A stretch of DNA of 37,299 bases, taken from assembly GCA_900543485.1 (NCBI GenBank), contig UQRM01000021.1, positions 1-37,299 of the forward strand, read 5' to 3'. Both the position numbers and the translations under genes were made by a program. The notes below the pieces were generated by a model, which was not told the origin of the DNA, did not search any database, and saw nothing but the letters and a program-made list of their open reading frames with translations. The stretch comes from an uncultured Eubacterium sp. Its GTDB lineage: Bacteria > Bacillota > Clostridia > Peptostreptococcales > Anaerovoracaceae. Shown piece by piece: positions 1-6,305 of the stretch. Within the stretch, counting starts at the first letter, position 1. Each line of letters begins with the position of its first letter.

Positions 1-1
1 G

Positions 2-184
2 GCTTCAAACAAGTCAATGGAAACAGATGATTCAGGTGTACTTCTTCAGAATGTTAAGACAACAAAGGGTGCAATCGTTGATTTATACAAATCAATAACT
101 AACCCGTTGTGGATGTTCCTGTTTGGATTCGGAACGTGCTTTATCCTTGTGCTTGCGTATTTTGTAATACGCTTCGTAATATAA
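2..184 (+). CDS. Possible 3' end of a membrane protein gene (partial)
   Basis: A rightward frame is open from the window edge to TAA at 182-184 (60 codons, no start needed). The first half is ordinary hydrophilic sequence. The last 27 residues form one strong membrane segment (WMFLFGFGTCFILVLAY) after the turn SITNP. From position 92 on it lies antisense, in codon register, to the small leftward gene. A Lys/Arg-rich gene read backward gives hydrophobic residues, so part of the signal may be artefact. If real, it is the C-terminus of a single-pass membrane protein converging with the leftward gene. No function can be assigned. Confidence 0.35.
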   Translation, partial: ASNKSMETDDSGVLLQNVKTTKGAIVDLYKSITNPLWMFLFGFGTCFILVLAYFVIRFVI

Positions 185-292
185 CTCAGTTATATCTTCA
201 GGAGTTTTCCCAGAGAGGTCTTGACTTTGAAGATAAAGCATAGTCAGAGCCTCAGATATATCACTTGGGAATCCTGGTTTATCGCTTGCCAT
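92..292 (-). CDS. Small conserved prophage protein, 66 aa
   Basis: The start ATG (290-292) follows a strong ribosome binding site, AAAGGAGG with 7-8 nt spacing. This decides against longer upstream starts in the same frame. The protein is 66 residues and begins MASDKPGFPSDISEALTMLY. It has an acidic helix (TPEDITELYYEAYYKI) and a basic C-terminal tail. I recognise the general type as a small protein that recurs in clostridial prophages, but no function is known to me. It is one of the few leftward genes, which fits lysogeny-side expression. Its 3' end overlaps the putative rightward membrane ORF. Confidence 0.7.
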   Translation of the reverse strand: MASDKPGFPSDISEALTMLYLQSQDLSGKTPEDITELYYEAYYKIRKHKDKARSESKQEHPQRVSY

Positions 293-401
293 AGAAATAC
301 CTCCTTTCATGATACTCGGCTGTTGCAGCAGCCTGTAAGGAGAGTATAGTGAAGAAATGGCAAAAAGTAAAATGATGGAAGCGGATAGGAGGGGAAAAAA
401 T

Positions 402-659
402 ATGGATCTCGAAGGGAATAATGCGAGCGAACTTAAGAAAGCGATGCAGCAGAAGGCAGAAGAAGCATTTGCAGATTCAGTGGATAAGTTGATGGCCATA
501 CGAAGAGGGATTCAGGTGCTCGGCGCAGACATTGAGAGCTTGGACGAGGCAATGTATATAGCGGGCACCGAAGCGATAGCAAAGTATGAAAAAGTCATTA
601 AGACAGAAGAGGATGCAGCGCGCCTCATGATACAACTCATTCATGACGAAACGAAGTAA
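402..659 (+). CDS. Hypothetical phage protein, 85 aa
   Basis: The reading frame is open from an ATG at 357. The start at 402 is preferred because AGGAGGGG (387-394) lies 7 nt before it, whereas the 357 start has only a weak, distant purine tract. The product begins MDLEGNNASELKKAMQQK and is predicted to be almost entirely alpha-helical and acidic, with possible coiled-coil segments. No Cys or catalytic motif is visible. It opens a rightward series of small early genes with short gaps, so it is probably cotranscribed with the genes to 1934. Function unknown. Confidence 0.7.
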   Translation: MDLEGNNASELKKAMQQKAEEAFADSVDKLMAIRRGIQVLGADIESLDEAMYIAGTEAIAKYEKVIKTEEDAARLMIQLIHDETK

Positions 660-676
660 GCAAGGGAGCGCTAACA

Positions 677-895
677 ATGAAAAAAGTGGAAATAGTAAGA
701 GACATTAAGCAATATACCGGCGGCGGTGGTTTTATAACCAAAACCGCCCTGGCAAATTACATGAAAAAACGAAAACAGGGGGAGATTGACGAGCTCCTGG
801 CAGATCTCGACTATATCCCCGACGGCCGGGGGCGCAAGTACTTCATCCCGGATGTTGCAGAAAAAATAATGCAGGAAAGGGTGAGGAGCATATGA
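677..895 (+). CDS. Small winged-helix-like DNA-binding protein, 72 aa
   Basis: A ribosome binding site (AAGGGAG) precedes the ATG at 677. The 72-residue basic protein has helices compatible with helix-turn-helix (ITKTALANYMKKRKQGEIDE) followed by GRGRKYFIPDVAEKIM. That last part resembles the recognition-helix and wing layout of small excisionase-like phage proteins. The stop TGA overlaps the ATG of the next small ORF (ATGA), which indicates translational coupling. A DNA-binding role, as excisionase-like factor or early regulator, is inference from fold-like pattern only. Confidence 0.6.
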   Translation: MKKVEIVRDIKQYTGGGGFITKTALANYMKKRKQGEIDELLADLDYIPDGRGRKYFIPDVAEKIMQERVRSI

Positions 896-966
896 CAAGT
901 ATAGCGCTGGCGATCATTTTCATTTGCATCATCCTCTATGCCAGGGAGGTAGAAAAAGATGAGTAG
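892..966 (+). CDS. Tiny membrane peptide, 24 aa
   Basis: ATG at 892 overlaps the previous stop in an ATGA arrangement. The 24-residue frame ends TAG at 964-966, overlapping the next start at 959. The peptide begins MTSIALAIIFICIILYA and then has a short charged tail, so it is a single hydrophobic helix with a cytoplasmic end. Tiny single-helix peptides wedged between early genes are common in Gram-positive phages. Perfect nesting between its neighbours suggests it is translated, but it is short enough to be chance. Confidence 0.5.
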   Translation: MTSIALAIIFICIILYAREVEKDE

Positions 967-1186
967 AAGATCATATGAGGAAAAAAGGAATTATGTGACA
1001 AGGTTGGGGCTATTACTCTCGGTAGACCGAAACACTGATGTATTGAGCGCCAGCTATAAAAGAGAAGGAGACGACGAATACGTGGAGATCATATATCACG
1101 AAGGGCAGGTCGTTGCCGTAAGAGTCACAGGCGGCAGTTGCCGGGAAATATTCAAAGATGTAGGGAGGGCGGTGTACGGATTATGA
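959..1186 (+). CDS. Hypothetical phage protein, 75 aa
   Basis: GGGAGGT lies about 9 nt before ATG 959. The 75-residue protein starts MSRRSYEEKRNYVTRLGLLL and continues with alternating beta-like segments (DEYVEIIYHEGQVVAVRVTG). Its overall shape is a small alpha/beta fold. Its stop at 1184-1186 overlaps the next start at 1183 (ATGA), so it belongs to the same translationally coupled early block. I do not recognise a named family. Confidence 0.65.
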   Translation: MSRRSYEEKRNYVTRLGLLLSVDRNTDVLSASYKREGDDEYVEIIYHEGQVVAVRVTGGSCREIFKDVGRAVYGL

Positions 1187-1561
1187 GCGAAGTGAAAAGC
1201 ATGATGGGCAAATGTGAATACTGCGGCGCCGAGATTGGAGTAATGGCTAAAAGTCAGGCCGAGGCAAATGAGCTGGCATCCGAAAAGTGCGATTGTTCCA
1301 GCGCTCGGACTGCACAGAAAAAAACGTATGCTGGCGGAAAAACTAAAAGAACTGGCCGGAGATGGGTGCGAGGAGCTGGGATTCAGGCCCGTTGATACCG
1401 AGATCAAAGAAGCCATAGAGAGCATAGGCAAGATGGTAATCGACGGCCGGATCCAGAATGTGGCCGCAAAAGTAGACGGAACAGTAATAAATATAAAAGG
1501 TGGAGCAAAGGTAAAGATATCGAGGAAATACACCCATGAAGAAGCAGAAGAAATCGAGTAG
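1183..1561 (+). pseudogene. Zinc-finger phage protein split by a frameshift at an A7 run
   Basis: Two overlapping frames together make one familiar phage protein. The first, from ATG 1183, gives an N-terminal CxxC...CxC metal-binding part (KCEYCGAEIG, then EKCDC) and then runs into low-complexity nonsense, ending at 1395. The second frame, which ends at 1561, carries MLAEKLKELAGDGCEELGF and a helix-strand C-terminus. Its own candidate ATG (1328) has no ribosome binding site. The frames meet at seven A residues (1318-1324). Deleting one A joins them as ...TAQKKRMLAEKL. The joined protein would be about 125 residues, matching a family I recall from clostridial phages. This is a true indel, an assembly error in a homopolymer, or less likely programmed slippage. 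Confidence 0.65.
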
Positions 1562-1934
1562 CTTAGAGGACTATTATCAGAGCTGCCCGTTCCCGAAGCC
1601 TGCGCCGGCGAAGAAAAAGAAGCTGCTATATAACGGCTACAAGGACAAGCCGGAAAGGCGCTGCTACTATACCGGCCGGCCCGGTGCAGAACGGCACGAG
1701 ATCTGGGGCGGCCCCTGGAGGCAGACGTCTATAGAGATGGGATTTCAGGTGGATCTTTCTCCGGAAATTCACAGGATGTTTCACGAAAATGAAAAGGACT
1801 GGATCCGGCGGGAGATCCTTTGGTGGCGCCGGCGCTACCAGGCGGAGTATGAAAACAAACTGATAAGGACCGGCATCACGCCGGATCAGGCGCGGCAGTG
1901 CTGGATGGCACTGATCGGAAAGAACTATTTGTGA
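1536..1934 (+). CDS. HNH-like (DUF968-type) phage protein, 132 aa
   Basis: The gene starts inside the end of the preceding frame, with GAGGAAA upstream. After a Lys-rich head (residues 1-35) comes a conserved core: CYYTGRPGAERHEIWGG, then a Gly/aromatic segment and PEIHRMFH. In related phage proteins the same layout (C-x2-C/G, AERHEVFGG, H-R-R-L-H) resembles a small HNH/treble-clef nuclease fold. Here some of the metal-binding cysteines are replaced (CYYTG rather than CxxC), so nuclease activity is doubtful. The C-terminus (ITPDQARQCWMALIGKNYL) is typical of the group. It ends the first early block, next to the 22-bp repeat. Confidence 0.65.
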   Translation: MKKQKKSSSLEDYYQSCPFPKPAPAKKKKLLYNGYKDKPERRCYYTGRPGAERHEIWGGPWRQTSIEMGFQVDLSPEIHRMFHENEKDWIRREILWWRRRYQAEYENKLIRTGITPDQARQCWMALIGKNYL

Positions 1935-1954
1935 TGATACAACCCGAAACTCGC
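1933..1954 (+). repeat. 22-bp direct repeat, copy 1
   Basis: The sequence starts GATGATAC and ends ACCCGAAACTCGC. It matches positions 3894-3915 at 21 of 22 bases; only one purine differs (A against G). Both copies sit just upstream of a ribosome binding site and a start codon (1970 and 3931). The 1961-bp period brackets the DUF4393/regulator segment. Confidence 0.75.
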
Positions 1955-1969
1955 AGGGAGGAAACATAG

Positions 1970-2131
1970 ATGTGGATATTAATAGGCGTCATAACAGCTA
2001 TTGCAGTAAGCGTAGGGATATCTACTGCAATAGCTATCAAAATAGTAGACCAAGTGTATGAGTGCGTAGATGACAGGCTGAATATGATTAAAGAGGTTTT
2101 AAAAACAATCATCAATCAAGGCAAACCTTAG
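1970..2131 (+). CDS. Small membrane protein, 53 aa
   Basis: ATG 1970 follows GGGAGG with good spacing, immediately after repeat copy 1. The product starts MWILIGVITAIAVSVGISTA, a membrane helix of about 22 residues. It ends in a mixed-charge helix (DDRLNMIKEVLKTIINQ). A single-pass protein with a cytoplasmic tail is likely. The 3' end overlaps the leftward DUF4393 gene by 20 bp. Function unknown. Small membrane proteins next to immunity genes are sometimes superinfection-exclusion factors, but nothing in the sequence shows that here. Confidence 0.6.
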   Translation: MWILIGVITAIAVSVGISTAIAIKIVDQVYECVDDRLNMIKEVLKTIINQGKP

Positions 2132-2990
2132 AAAATGTCTTACCAAACACTGTGAGGTGGCATGATCCCGGAATAAGTACATATGAGGTCTTTTCATCGT
2201 TTTGGGAAAGATAGTCAGCAATGACCGGGTCGCTTTCAAATGATGAATAAGAACTCCCAGGAAGCGCATGTTCATAGCTAATTTCGATTAGCCCTAAACG
2301 GGAAAGGTTATCCATGCTTTGTGAAATAACATATTGAGACTCGGTTATTTCATCAAGAATAATGTGATGCGTTGATATATCAGTGCCCTTGAGGTTAGGA
2401 AATTCAACAAAATTACTATTTTCATCATCAATAGAGAGCCCGGCATCTTTATAGGTTTTCACCAAATTAATAAATCCTGGATCGTCCAATAAGAAGACCT
2501 TGCATAACGGCACGGGAGCTTTATACACAAGAAGTTGAAAAATCCGGGCATCCACGGGGGATAATTGTTTTATGATTTCAACAAATGCAATGTGGCTGTA
2601 TACAGAAAAATCTTTATGGGCTGATGAAATTATAAGCTTTGCGAACATATCACGTATATTTGAGTGAGGATCAGCATAAATGGCGCCGTCAAGGGCGGAG
2701 GCAACGACTCGAAAGTCAGGAGAACGTAGTTTGTCTTTTGGTATGTCAGATACACCCTGTGTAACAATTTCCTTGAAGGATTCATAGTCGAGTTTATCAA
2801 GAAGTTTCTGCTTTTTAGCACGTTGTATTATACCATGACCACCAAGATAAATTAGGCTATCCAAAACCTTACCCATAGTTTTCGCGGGTTTTGCGGTAAC
2901 ATTTTCAATAGCCTTGTCGACGCTTTTAGATTTAGGTAAATGAAAGTTAAATAGTTTATCGAACATATCATACAACCAGCCTTTCGCCAC
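2112..2990 (-). CDS. DUF4393 (Abi-alpha-like) protein
   Basis: The 292-residue leftward protein has features I associate with DUF4393/Abi-alpha. These are an N-terminal helical region (AKPAKTMGKVLDSLIYLGG), a central helical core (SALDGAIYADPHSNIRDMF, then FVEIIKQLSPVDARI), and a C-terminal module (LSRLGLIEISYEH) ending LTVFGKTFSKVCLD. The family includes proteins named for abortive infection, so a role in excluding other phages is plausible but not shown. The start is a GTG at 2990 with a weak ribosome site. ATG at 2966 (MFDKLFNF) is an alternative. The gene looks AT-richer than its neighbours and is transcribed against them, as expected for an acquired cargo (moron) gene. Confidence 0.75.
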   Translation of the reverse strand: MAKGWLYDMFDKLFNFHLPKSKSVDKAIENVTAKPAKTMGKVLDSLIYLGGHGIIQRAKKQKLLDKLDYESFKEIVTQGVSDIPKDKLRSPDFRVVASALDGAIYADPHSNIRDMFAKLIISSAHKDFSVYSHIAFVEIIKQLSPVDARIFQLLVYKAPVPLCKVFLLDDPGFINLVKTYKDAGLSIDDENSNFVEFPNLKGTDISTHHIILDEITESQYVISQSMDNLSRLGLIEISYEHALPGSSYSSFESDPVIADYLSQNDEKTSYVLIPGSCHLTVFGKTFSKVCLD

Positions 2991-3036
2991 ATTCTACCAT
3001 AAAAGACGAAGGGAAGACAAGGAAAGGGAAGAAACC

Positions 3037-3276
3037 ATGAGAGCAAATCTAAAGAAAGCCCGGCAGGACGCCGGACTCACACAGCAGCAGATGGCGGATA
3101 AGTTGGGAATAAGCGAAAGACATTATCAGTATTTAGAATCAGGCGTCCGCCTAGGAAAAATAGAAACATGGGATAAATTGGAAGACCTTACTGGTGTTCA
3201 TCAGAGGATTTTACGGGAAAATCACGGCAGAGAAGATAGTCAAGGGAAACCTCAAACAAATCAGCAAGGGCAATAA
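3037..3276 (+). CDS. Xre/Cro-CI family HTH regulator (rightward)
   Basis: A 79-residue protein with a full Xre helix-turn-helix: RANLKKARQDAGLTQQQMAD followed by KLGISERHYQYLESG and a partner helix (WDKLEDLTGVHQ). The hydrophilic tail has no dimerisation or protease domain, so it is a Cro-size regulator. GGAAAGGGAAG precedes the ATG. It diverges from the DUF4393 gene across a 46-bp gap (2991-3036) and converges with the next regulator, overlapping it by 89 bp. It may control the DUF4393 gene or compete with the leftward repressor. The target is unknown. Confidence 0.85.
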   Translation: MRANLKKARQDAGLTQQQMADKLGISERHYQYLESGVRLGKIETWDKLEDLTGVHQRILRENHGREDSQGKPQTNQQGQ

Positions 3277-3415
3277 GTTTTTCAATATTTGGCTCTGTAC
3301 GCGCAGTTTCCCATCCTTGAAACGTACGGACGGAAACGCCAAGAATTTGGGCAATCTCCTTTTGCAAAAGAAAAGATTCTACACGAAGTTGTTTTAATCG
3401 CTCGTTAAATTTCAT
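3188..3415 (-). CDS. Xre family HTH repressor (leftward)
   Basis: A 75-residue protein: MKFNERLKQLRVESFLLQKE, AQILGVSVRTFQGWETARTE, then PNIEKLIALADLFEVSLDYLL. This is a textbook Xre/CI-type HTH with the usual fourth and fifth helices and no further domain. The ribosome binding site AAGGAGG lies 5-6 nt before the ATG. The gene reads away from a region with two matching inverted repeats (3426-3448 and 3461-3483) and a rightward promoter. It is therefore the best candidate for the repressor of the early genes at 3534 onward. Its last 89 bp are antisense to the 3' end of the rightward Xre gene. Confidence 0.88.
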   Translation of the reverse strand: MKFNERLKQLRVESFLLQKEIAQILGVSVRTFQGWETARTEPNIEKLIALADLFEVSLDYLLCRDFPVKSSDEHQ

Positions 3416-3424
3416 AAAACCTCC

Positions 3425-3483
3425 TTGACACGAACAAAACTGTCATGTAAAATCAAAACATGACATGAACAAAATTGTCGTGT
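3425..3483 (+). promoter_or_regulatory. Early promoter with paired operators
   Basis: TTGACA (3425-3430) is followed after 17 bp by TAAAAT (3448-3453), a strong rightward sigma-A-type promoter. A 23-bp element occurs twice, at 3426-3448 and 3461-3483, 35 bp apart. In each copy TGACA and TGTC(A/G) face each other around GAACAAAA. In addition TGTCATGT (3441-3448) and ACATGACA (3458-3465) form a perfect 8-bp inverted repeat between the copies. Operator copy 1 covers the promoter, so repressor binding would block it. The leftward repressor gene starts just upstream and is probably autoregulated. Confidence 0.8.
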
Positions 3484-3533
3484 TGAATTTCTGAATTAAT
3501 ACATAATTATATCACAGAACGGAGGCGATTGAA

Positions 3534-3767
3534 ATGGTATACGAAATCAAGGAAACAGAAGAAATGTGCGCAAACTGCAGATATTTCATACAGTATTACC
3601 GAAGAGCAGGTGATTTTGATTATCGAACCGTGGCAGAGGGACATTGCACATACCCAAGGACGAAATTCAGAAAGCCCTGGGACACCTGCAAATATTTTGA
3701 GCAGAGAAATTTTATCGAGGGAGATTTTCTTAGGAAAGTGAGAATTGCAGAGGAGGAAGCAAGATGA
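3534..3767 (+). CDS. Small Cys-rich early protein, 77 aa
   Basis: ATG 3534 is preceded by ACGGAGG. It is the first gene behind the operator/promoter region, so it should be the first early gene expressed on derepression. The protein has CANCRYF, then GHCTYPR, then DTCKYFE, a C-x2-C ... C ... C arrangement that could bind one zinc ion. The C-terminus is charged. This layout is common in small phage proteins of unknown role. Its stop overlaps the next ATG (ATGA). Confidence 0.75.
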   Translation: MVYEIKETEEMCANCRYFIQYYRRAGDFDYRTVAEGHCTYPRTKFRKPWDTCKYFEQRNFIEGDFLRKVRIAEEEAR

Positions 3768-3883
3768 AAAGATACATCTGGACGCCTCAGGCGGCGGCAG
3801 ACAATTTGAAAAGACTAGGACAAGGGGCATTGGTAATCGGAGCGATATTGGCGATGGGCGTTTGCCCGGCGGCGTGGGTATAG
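3764..3883 (+). CDS. Small membrane protein, 39 aa
   Basis: ATG 3764 overlaps the previous stop (ATGA) and has AGGAGG nine bases upstream. The 39 residues start MKRYIWTPQAAADNLKRLGQ. They finish in a hydrophobic helix (ALVIGAILAMGVCPAAWV), giving a tail-anchored type topology. Coupling and a good ribosome site argue it is translated. Function unknown. Repeat copy 2 lies 11 bp downstream. Confidence 0.55.
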   Translation: MKRYIWTPQAAADNLKRLGQGALVIGAILAMGVCPAAWV

Positions 3884-3893
3884 ATAGAGCAAG

Positions 3894-3915
3894 GATGATA
3901 CGACCCGAAACTCGC
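3894..3915 (+). repeat. 22-bp direct repeat, copy 2
   Basis: Matches copy 1 (1933-1954) at 21 of 22 positions, in the same orientation and the same relation to a following ribosome binding site. See that entry. Confidence 0.75.
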
Positions 3916-3930
3916 GGAAAGGAGGGGGCC

Positions 3931-4353
3931 ATGGATCCCGAAATTCGCAAAATGAAAGTAGAAAAATACGGCTCCTTCCTCTTTTGCCCGGATAAAAGGG
4001 TGCTGTGTTTCGGAACGTACACGCCGGACGGGTCGTGTAAGCATGAAAAGTGTTTGTTGGAAGATCCGGCATACATAAAGAAGCAGAAAGAGATCGATGA
4101 GCGTATCAGGGAAAATGACAGAAGAGAGCGTGAAGAACGGAGACGGGAAGCCCAGGAGCCTCCTGCGCCGGCTCGGCATCAGCGCAAAAGCACTGCGGAT
4201 ATGCTCCGGGAACAAATAGAAAGAAAGGAACGCTTTGCCAGAACGCTTTACCGGGAGAATAAGCCCAGGAAAGGCGATAGGATCATGCATGAAGTCATGA
4301 CACTGCAAGCGAAGCTGAGGAAATTAGATGAAAAAGGATGCAAATATTTGTGA
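3931..4353 (+). CDS. Hypothetical phage protein, Cys-containing head and charged coiled coil
   Basis: The frame is open from 3745. The start at 3931 is chosen because AAAGGAGG lies directly upstream, and the upstream frame is Arg/Gly-rich antisense-like sequence overlapping another gene. The 140-residue protein begins MDPEIRKMKVEKYGSFLFCP. It has Cys residues near 19, 26, 37 and 42 (CFGTYTPDGSCKHEKC). From about residue 50 to 125 it is a highly charged helix (REREERRREAQ). A nucleic-acid or scaffold role is possible but unsupported. The next gene starts inside its end. Confidence 0.7.
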   Translation: MDPEIRKMKVEKYGSFLFCPDKRVLCFGTYTPDGSCKHEKCLLEDPAYIKKQKEIDERIRENDRREREERRREAQEPPAPARHQRKSTADMLREQIERKERFARTLYRENKPRKGDRIMHEVMTLQAKLRKLDEKGCKYL

Positions 4354-4513
4354 GAGAAAAAGCTGCTTATATCACCCGCAGAGCAATAACAAAGAAAAGG
4401 GAACCTGCGATTATCTTTTGATCGCCGGTCATTCACGAGGATGCCCCGTGAAAGGATGTTCAAGATATAAGCGGGGGAAATATCCCGGCAAAAGAGCAAT
4501 GAAAGTAAGATAA
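4328..4513 (+). CDS. Small Cys-rich phage protein, 61 aa
   Basis: Begins at an ATG inside the end of the preceding gene, with GAGGAAA upstream. Cysteines occur as CERKSC, then CDYLL, then RGCPVKGCSRY, spaced like a compact zinc-binding protein. Proteins with the pattern C..R.SCLYH...CDYLLI...RGCP...C are frequent in Firmicutes phages and have no known function. It lies in the coupled early operon ahead of the PcfK/PcfJ pair. Confidence 0.75.
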   Translation: MKKDANICERKSCLYHPQSNNKEKGTCDYLLIAGHSRGCPVKGCSRYKRGKYPGKRAMKVR

Positions 4514-4525
4514 TGGAGGGCTGAA

Positions 4526-4828
4526 ATGATAGACAAAGCAATAGCGAAGATAACGGAAGAAGCGATGGAGCTGGACACACCTCTGGCCATAGGCATAGAA
4601 GAACACCTGACGGAGATCTGTAAGAATGATTATGTGGCCGGGAAACTTTTAAATCCGGCTAAAAGTCTCAAAGGAGCCTGTGAGCATATCACGGCGCAGG
4701 CGAGAAAACAGGCAAAGAACGGGAGAGCCTGCATATCCGACGGCGACGCCTTCCGCATGGCCGATGAATATTTCGGGATCGAAGAGAAAAAGAAGACGGA
4801 CAAGATCGACGTCATGGATCTCATATAG
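4526..4828 (+). CDS. PcfK-like protein
   Basis: The 100-residue protein carries the PcfK signature: a helical start, then YVAGKLLNPAKSLKGACEHI and TAQARKQAKNGRACISDGDA, then an aromatic/acidic end (ADEYFGIEE). PcfK was named from the conjugative plasmid pCF10, and the family is widespread in phages. Its biochemical role is not established. It is followed after 16 bp by a PcfJ-like gene, the usual partner, so the two probably act together. GGAGGG precedes the start. Confidence 0.85.
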   Translation: MIDKAIAKITEEAMELDTPLAIGIEEHLTEICKNDYVAGKLLNPAKSLKGACEHITAQARKQAKNGRACISDGDAFRMADEYFGIEEKKKTDKIDVMDLI

Positions 4829-4844
4829 CATATAAGGAGGCGTC

Positions 4845-6305
4845 ATGGATATAAATGAAATTTTAAAGAAGCTGCCTCCGGCACCGGCCGAAGTGACCCG
4901 GTGGATACATAAGGACGTCGTAGAAAAAACGTACATTATCTACGATAAAAAGAAAGATCTTGCCGTATGCACAAGGTGCGGGCATAAATTCAGGACGTCG
5001 CGATTCGATATGAAACACAACGAAGAGGGCGAATGCCCGAAGTGCAAAAGCCGGGCGGTATATAAGGCGAGCGGCATCGGCCGCAAGAATCTAGCCGAGT
5101 ATTTCCGGGTGCTGATCTTTACACATAGAGGGAATACAGTGTACGGAACGCTCACAGAGGTTACGGCAGAGTTTAAGGAAATGGGAAAGCCGCAGCTTTC
5201 AAAGTGGCTTTCGGCAGTATACGTGTTTAGCAAAGAAGAACAGGCTTATTGGAAACATTTCCCGCGGTGGTATTGGGGTCCTGAACGCTGGAATAAGACA
5301 AAAAATATAAGACTCCCGGCGGAACCCAAATTTGCAAAAACTGAGATATATACGGCGAACCTAAAGACGGTATTTGAAAAAAGCTGCCTGAAATATGGAT
5401 GGCAACCATATCTTTTGGCAGAATTTGATCCTTATGAGTATATCAGATATATAGATTTGTTCCTTAAGTATCAGAGCATAGAACTGCTTACTAAAGCCGG
5501 ATTTGAAAGTTTAGTAAAAGAAAAAGTAGAGGGCAAGGTTGGAAGCGGCTGCATAAATTGGCGCGGAAAGGATCTGCGAAAGATATTAAGGCTTCCGCAA
5601 CGTCACATCAGAAAGCTTAAAGACCATGAGGTGGATTTCCATACGCTTAAAGTCTTTCAGGGACTGACAGAAAAAGAAAAAATGCGTCCTTGGCAAACCA
5701 TAGCAAAAGTGGCTGAGACATTTAAATACTATCGTATTGAAGAAATTCGCATGCGGACAAGCCCTATCGAGTGGTCAATATGGGCGAGCAAAGAAAACGT
5801 ATATCAGGGAGACTGGATTGATTACATAAAAGACTGCGAAAAGCTTGGATTCGATGTTCGAAAGAAGAACGTTCTGTTTCCTGACGATTTTGACCAGTTA
5901 CATAATGAGCTATCTGAAAAGGTAGAGGCCGAAGAAAACAAAGAAAAAAGTGAAAAAATTGAAGCTATAGCAAGAGAATATGCTCTTGAAGTACAGGATG
6001 AAAGATTTGTGCTGAGCATTGCACATTCACAGTCTGATCTAAACGTTGAAAGCTCAAAGCTTTGCCACTGCGTCAAAACTTACGGAGATAGAGTGGCTTC
6101 CGGAAGCACCTTGATATATTTCATCAGGAAAAAAGAAGAACCGGACATTCCGTTTTATACGCTGGAGATCCATCCGGACGGCACGTTTATACAGTGCCGC
6201 GGCAAGAGCAACTGCAGCATGACGAAAGAAGTGGAAGATTTCAAGGAAAAGGTAGTAGCTGAATTTAACAGGATGCTGAAAAAAAGAGAAAGGAGCGCAG
6301 CATGA
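4845..6305 (+). CDS. PcfJ-like protein
   Basis: A 486-residue protein with two parts. Residues about 42-67 form a zinc ribbon (C42, C45, C64, C67: CTRC ... CPKC). The C-terminal third has the PcfJ core, with SKLCHCVKTYGDRVASGST, a hydrophobic strand (LIYFIRKK), and YTLEIHPDGTFIQCRGKSN. AAGGAGG stands just before the ATG. Length fits the family. PcfJ proteins occur with PcfK on conjugative plasmids and phages. The zinc ribbon suggests nucleic-acid contact, and a replication or recombination role is inference. The last four bases overlap the next gene (ATGA). Confidence 0.88.
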   Translation: MDINEILKKLPPAPAEVTRWIHKDVVEKTYIIYDKKKDLAVCTRCGHKFRTSRFDMKHNEEGECPKCKSRAVYKASGIGRKNLAEYFRVLIFTHRGNTVYGTLTEVTAEFKEMGKPQLSKWLSAVYVFSKEEQAYWKHFPRWYWGPERWNKTKNIRLPAEPKFAKTEIYTANLKTVFEKSCLKYGWQPYLLAEFDPYEYIRYIDLFLKYQSIELLTKAGFESLVKEKVEGKVGSGCINWRGKDLRKILRLPQRHIRKLKDHEVDFHTLKVFQGLTEKEKMRPWQTIAKVAETFKYYRIEEIRMRTSPIEWSIWASKENVYQGDWIDYIKDCEKLGFDVRKKNVLFPDDFDQLHNELSEKVEAEENKEKSEKIEAIAREYALEVQDERFVLSIAHSQSDLNVESSKLCHCVKTYGDRVASGSTLIYFIRKKEEPDIPFYTLEIHPDGTFIQCRGKSNCSMTKEVEDFKEKVVAEFNRMLKKRERSAA

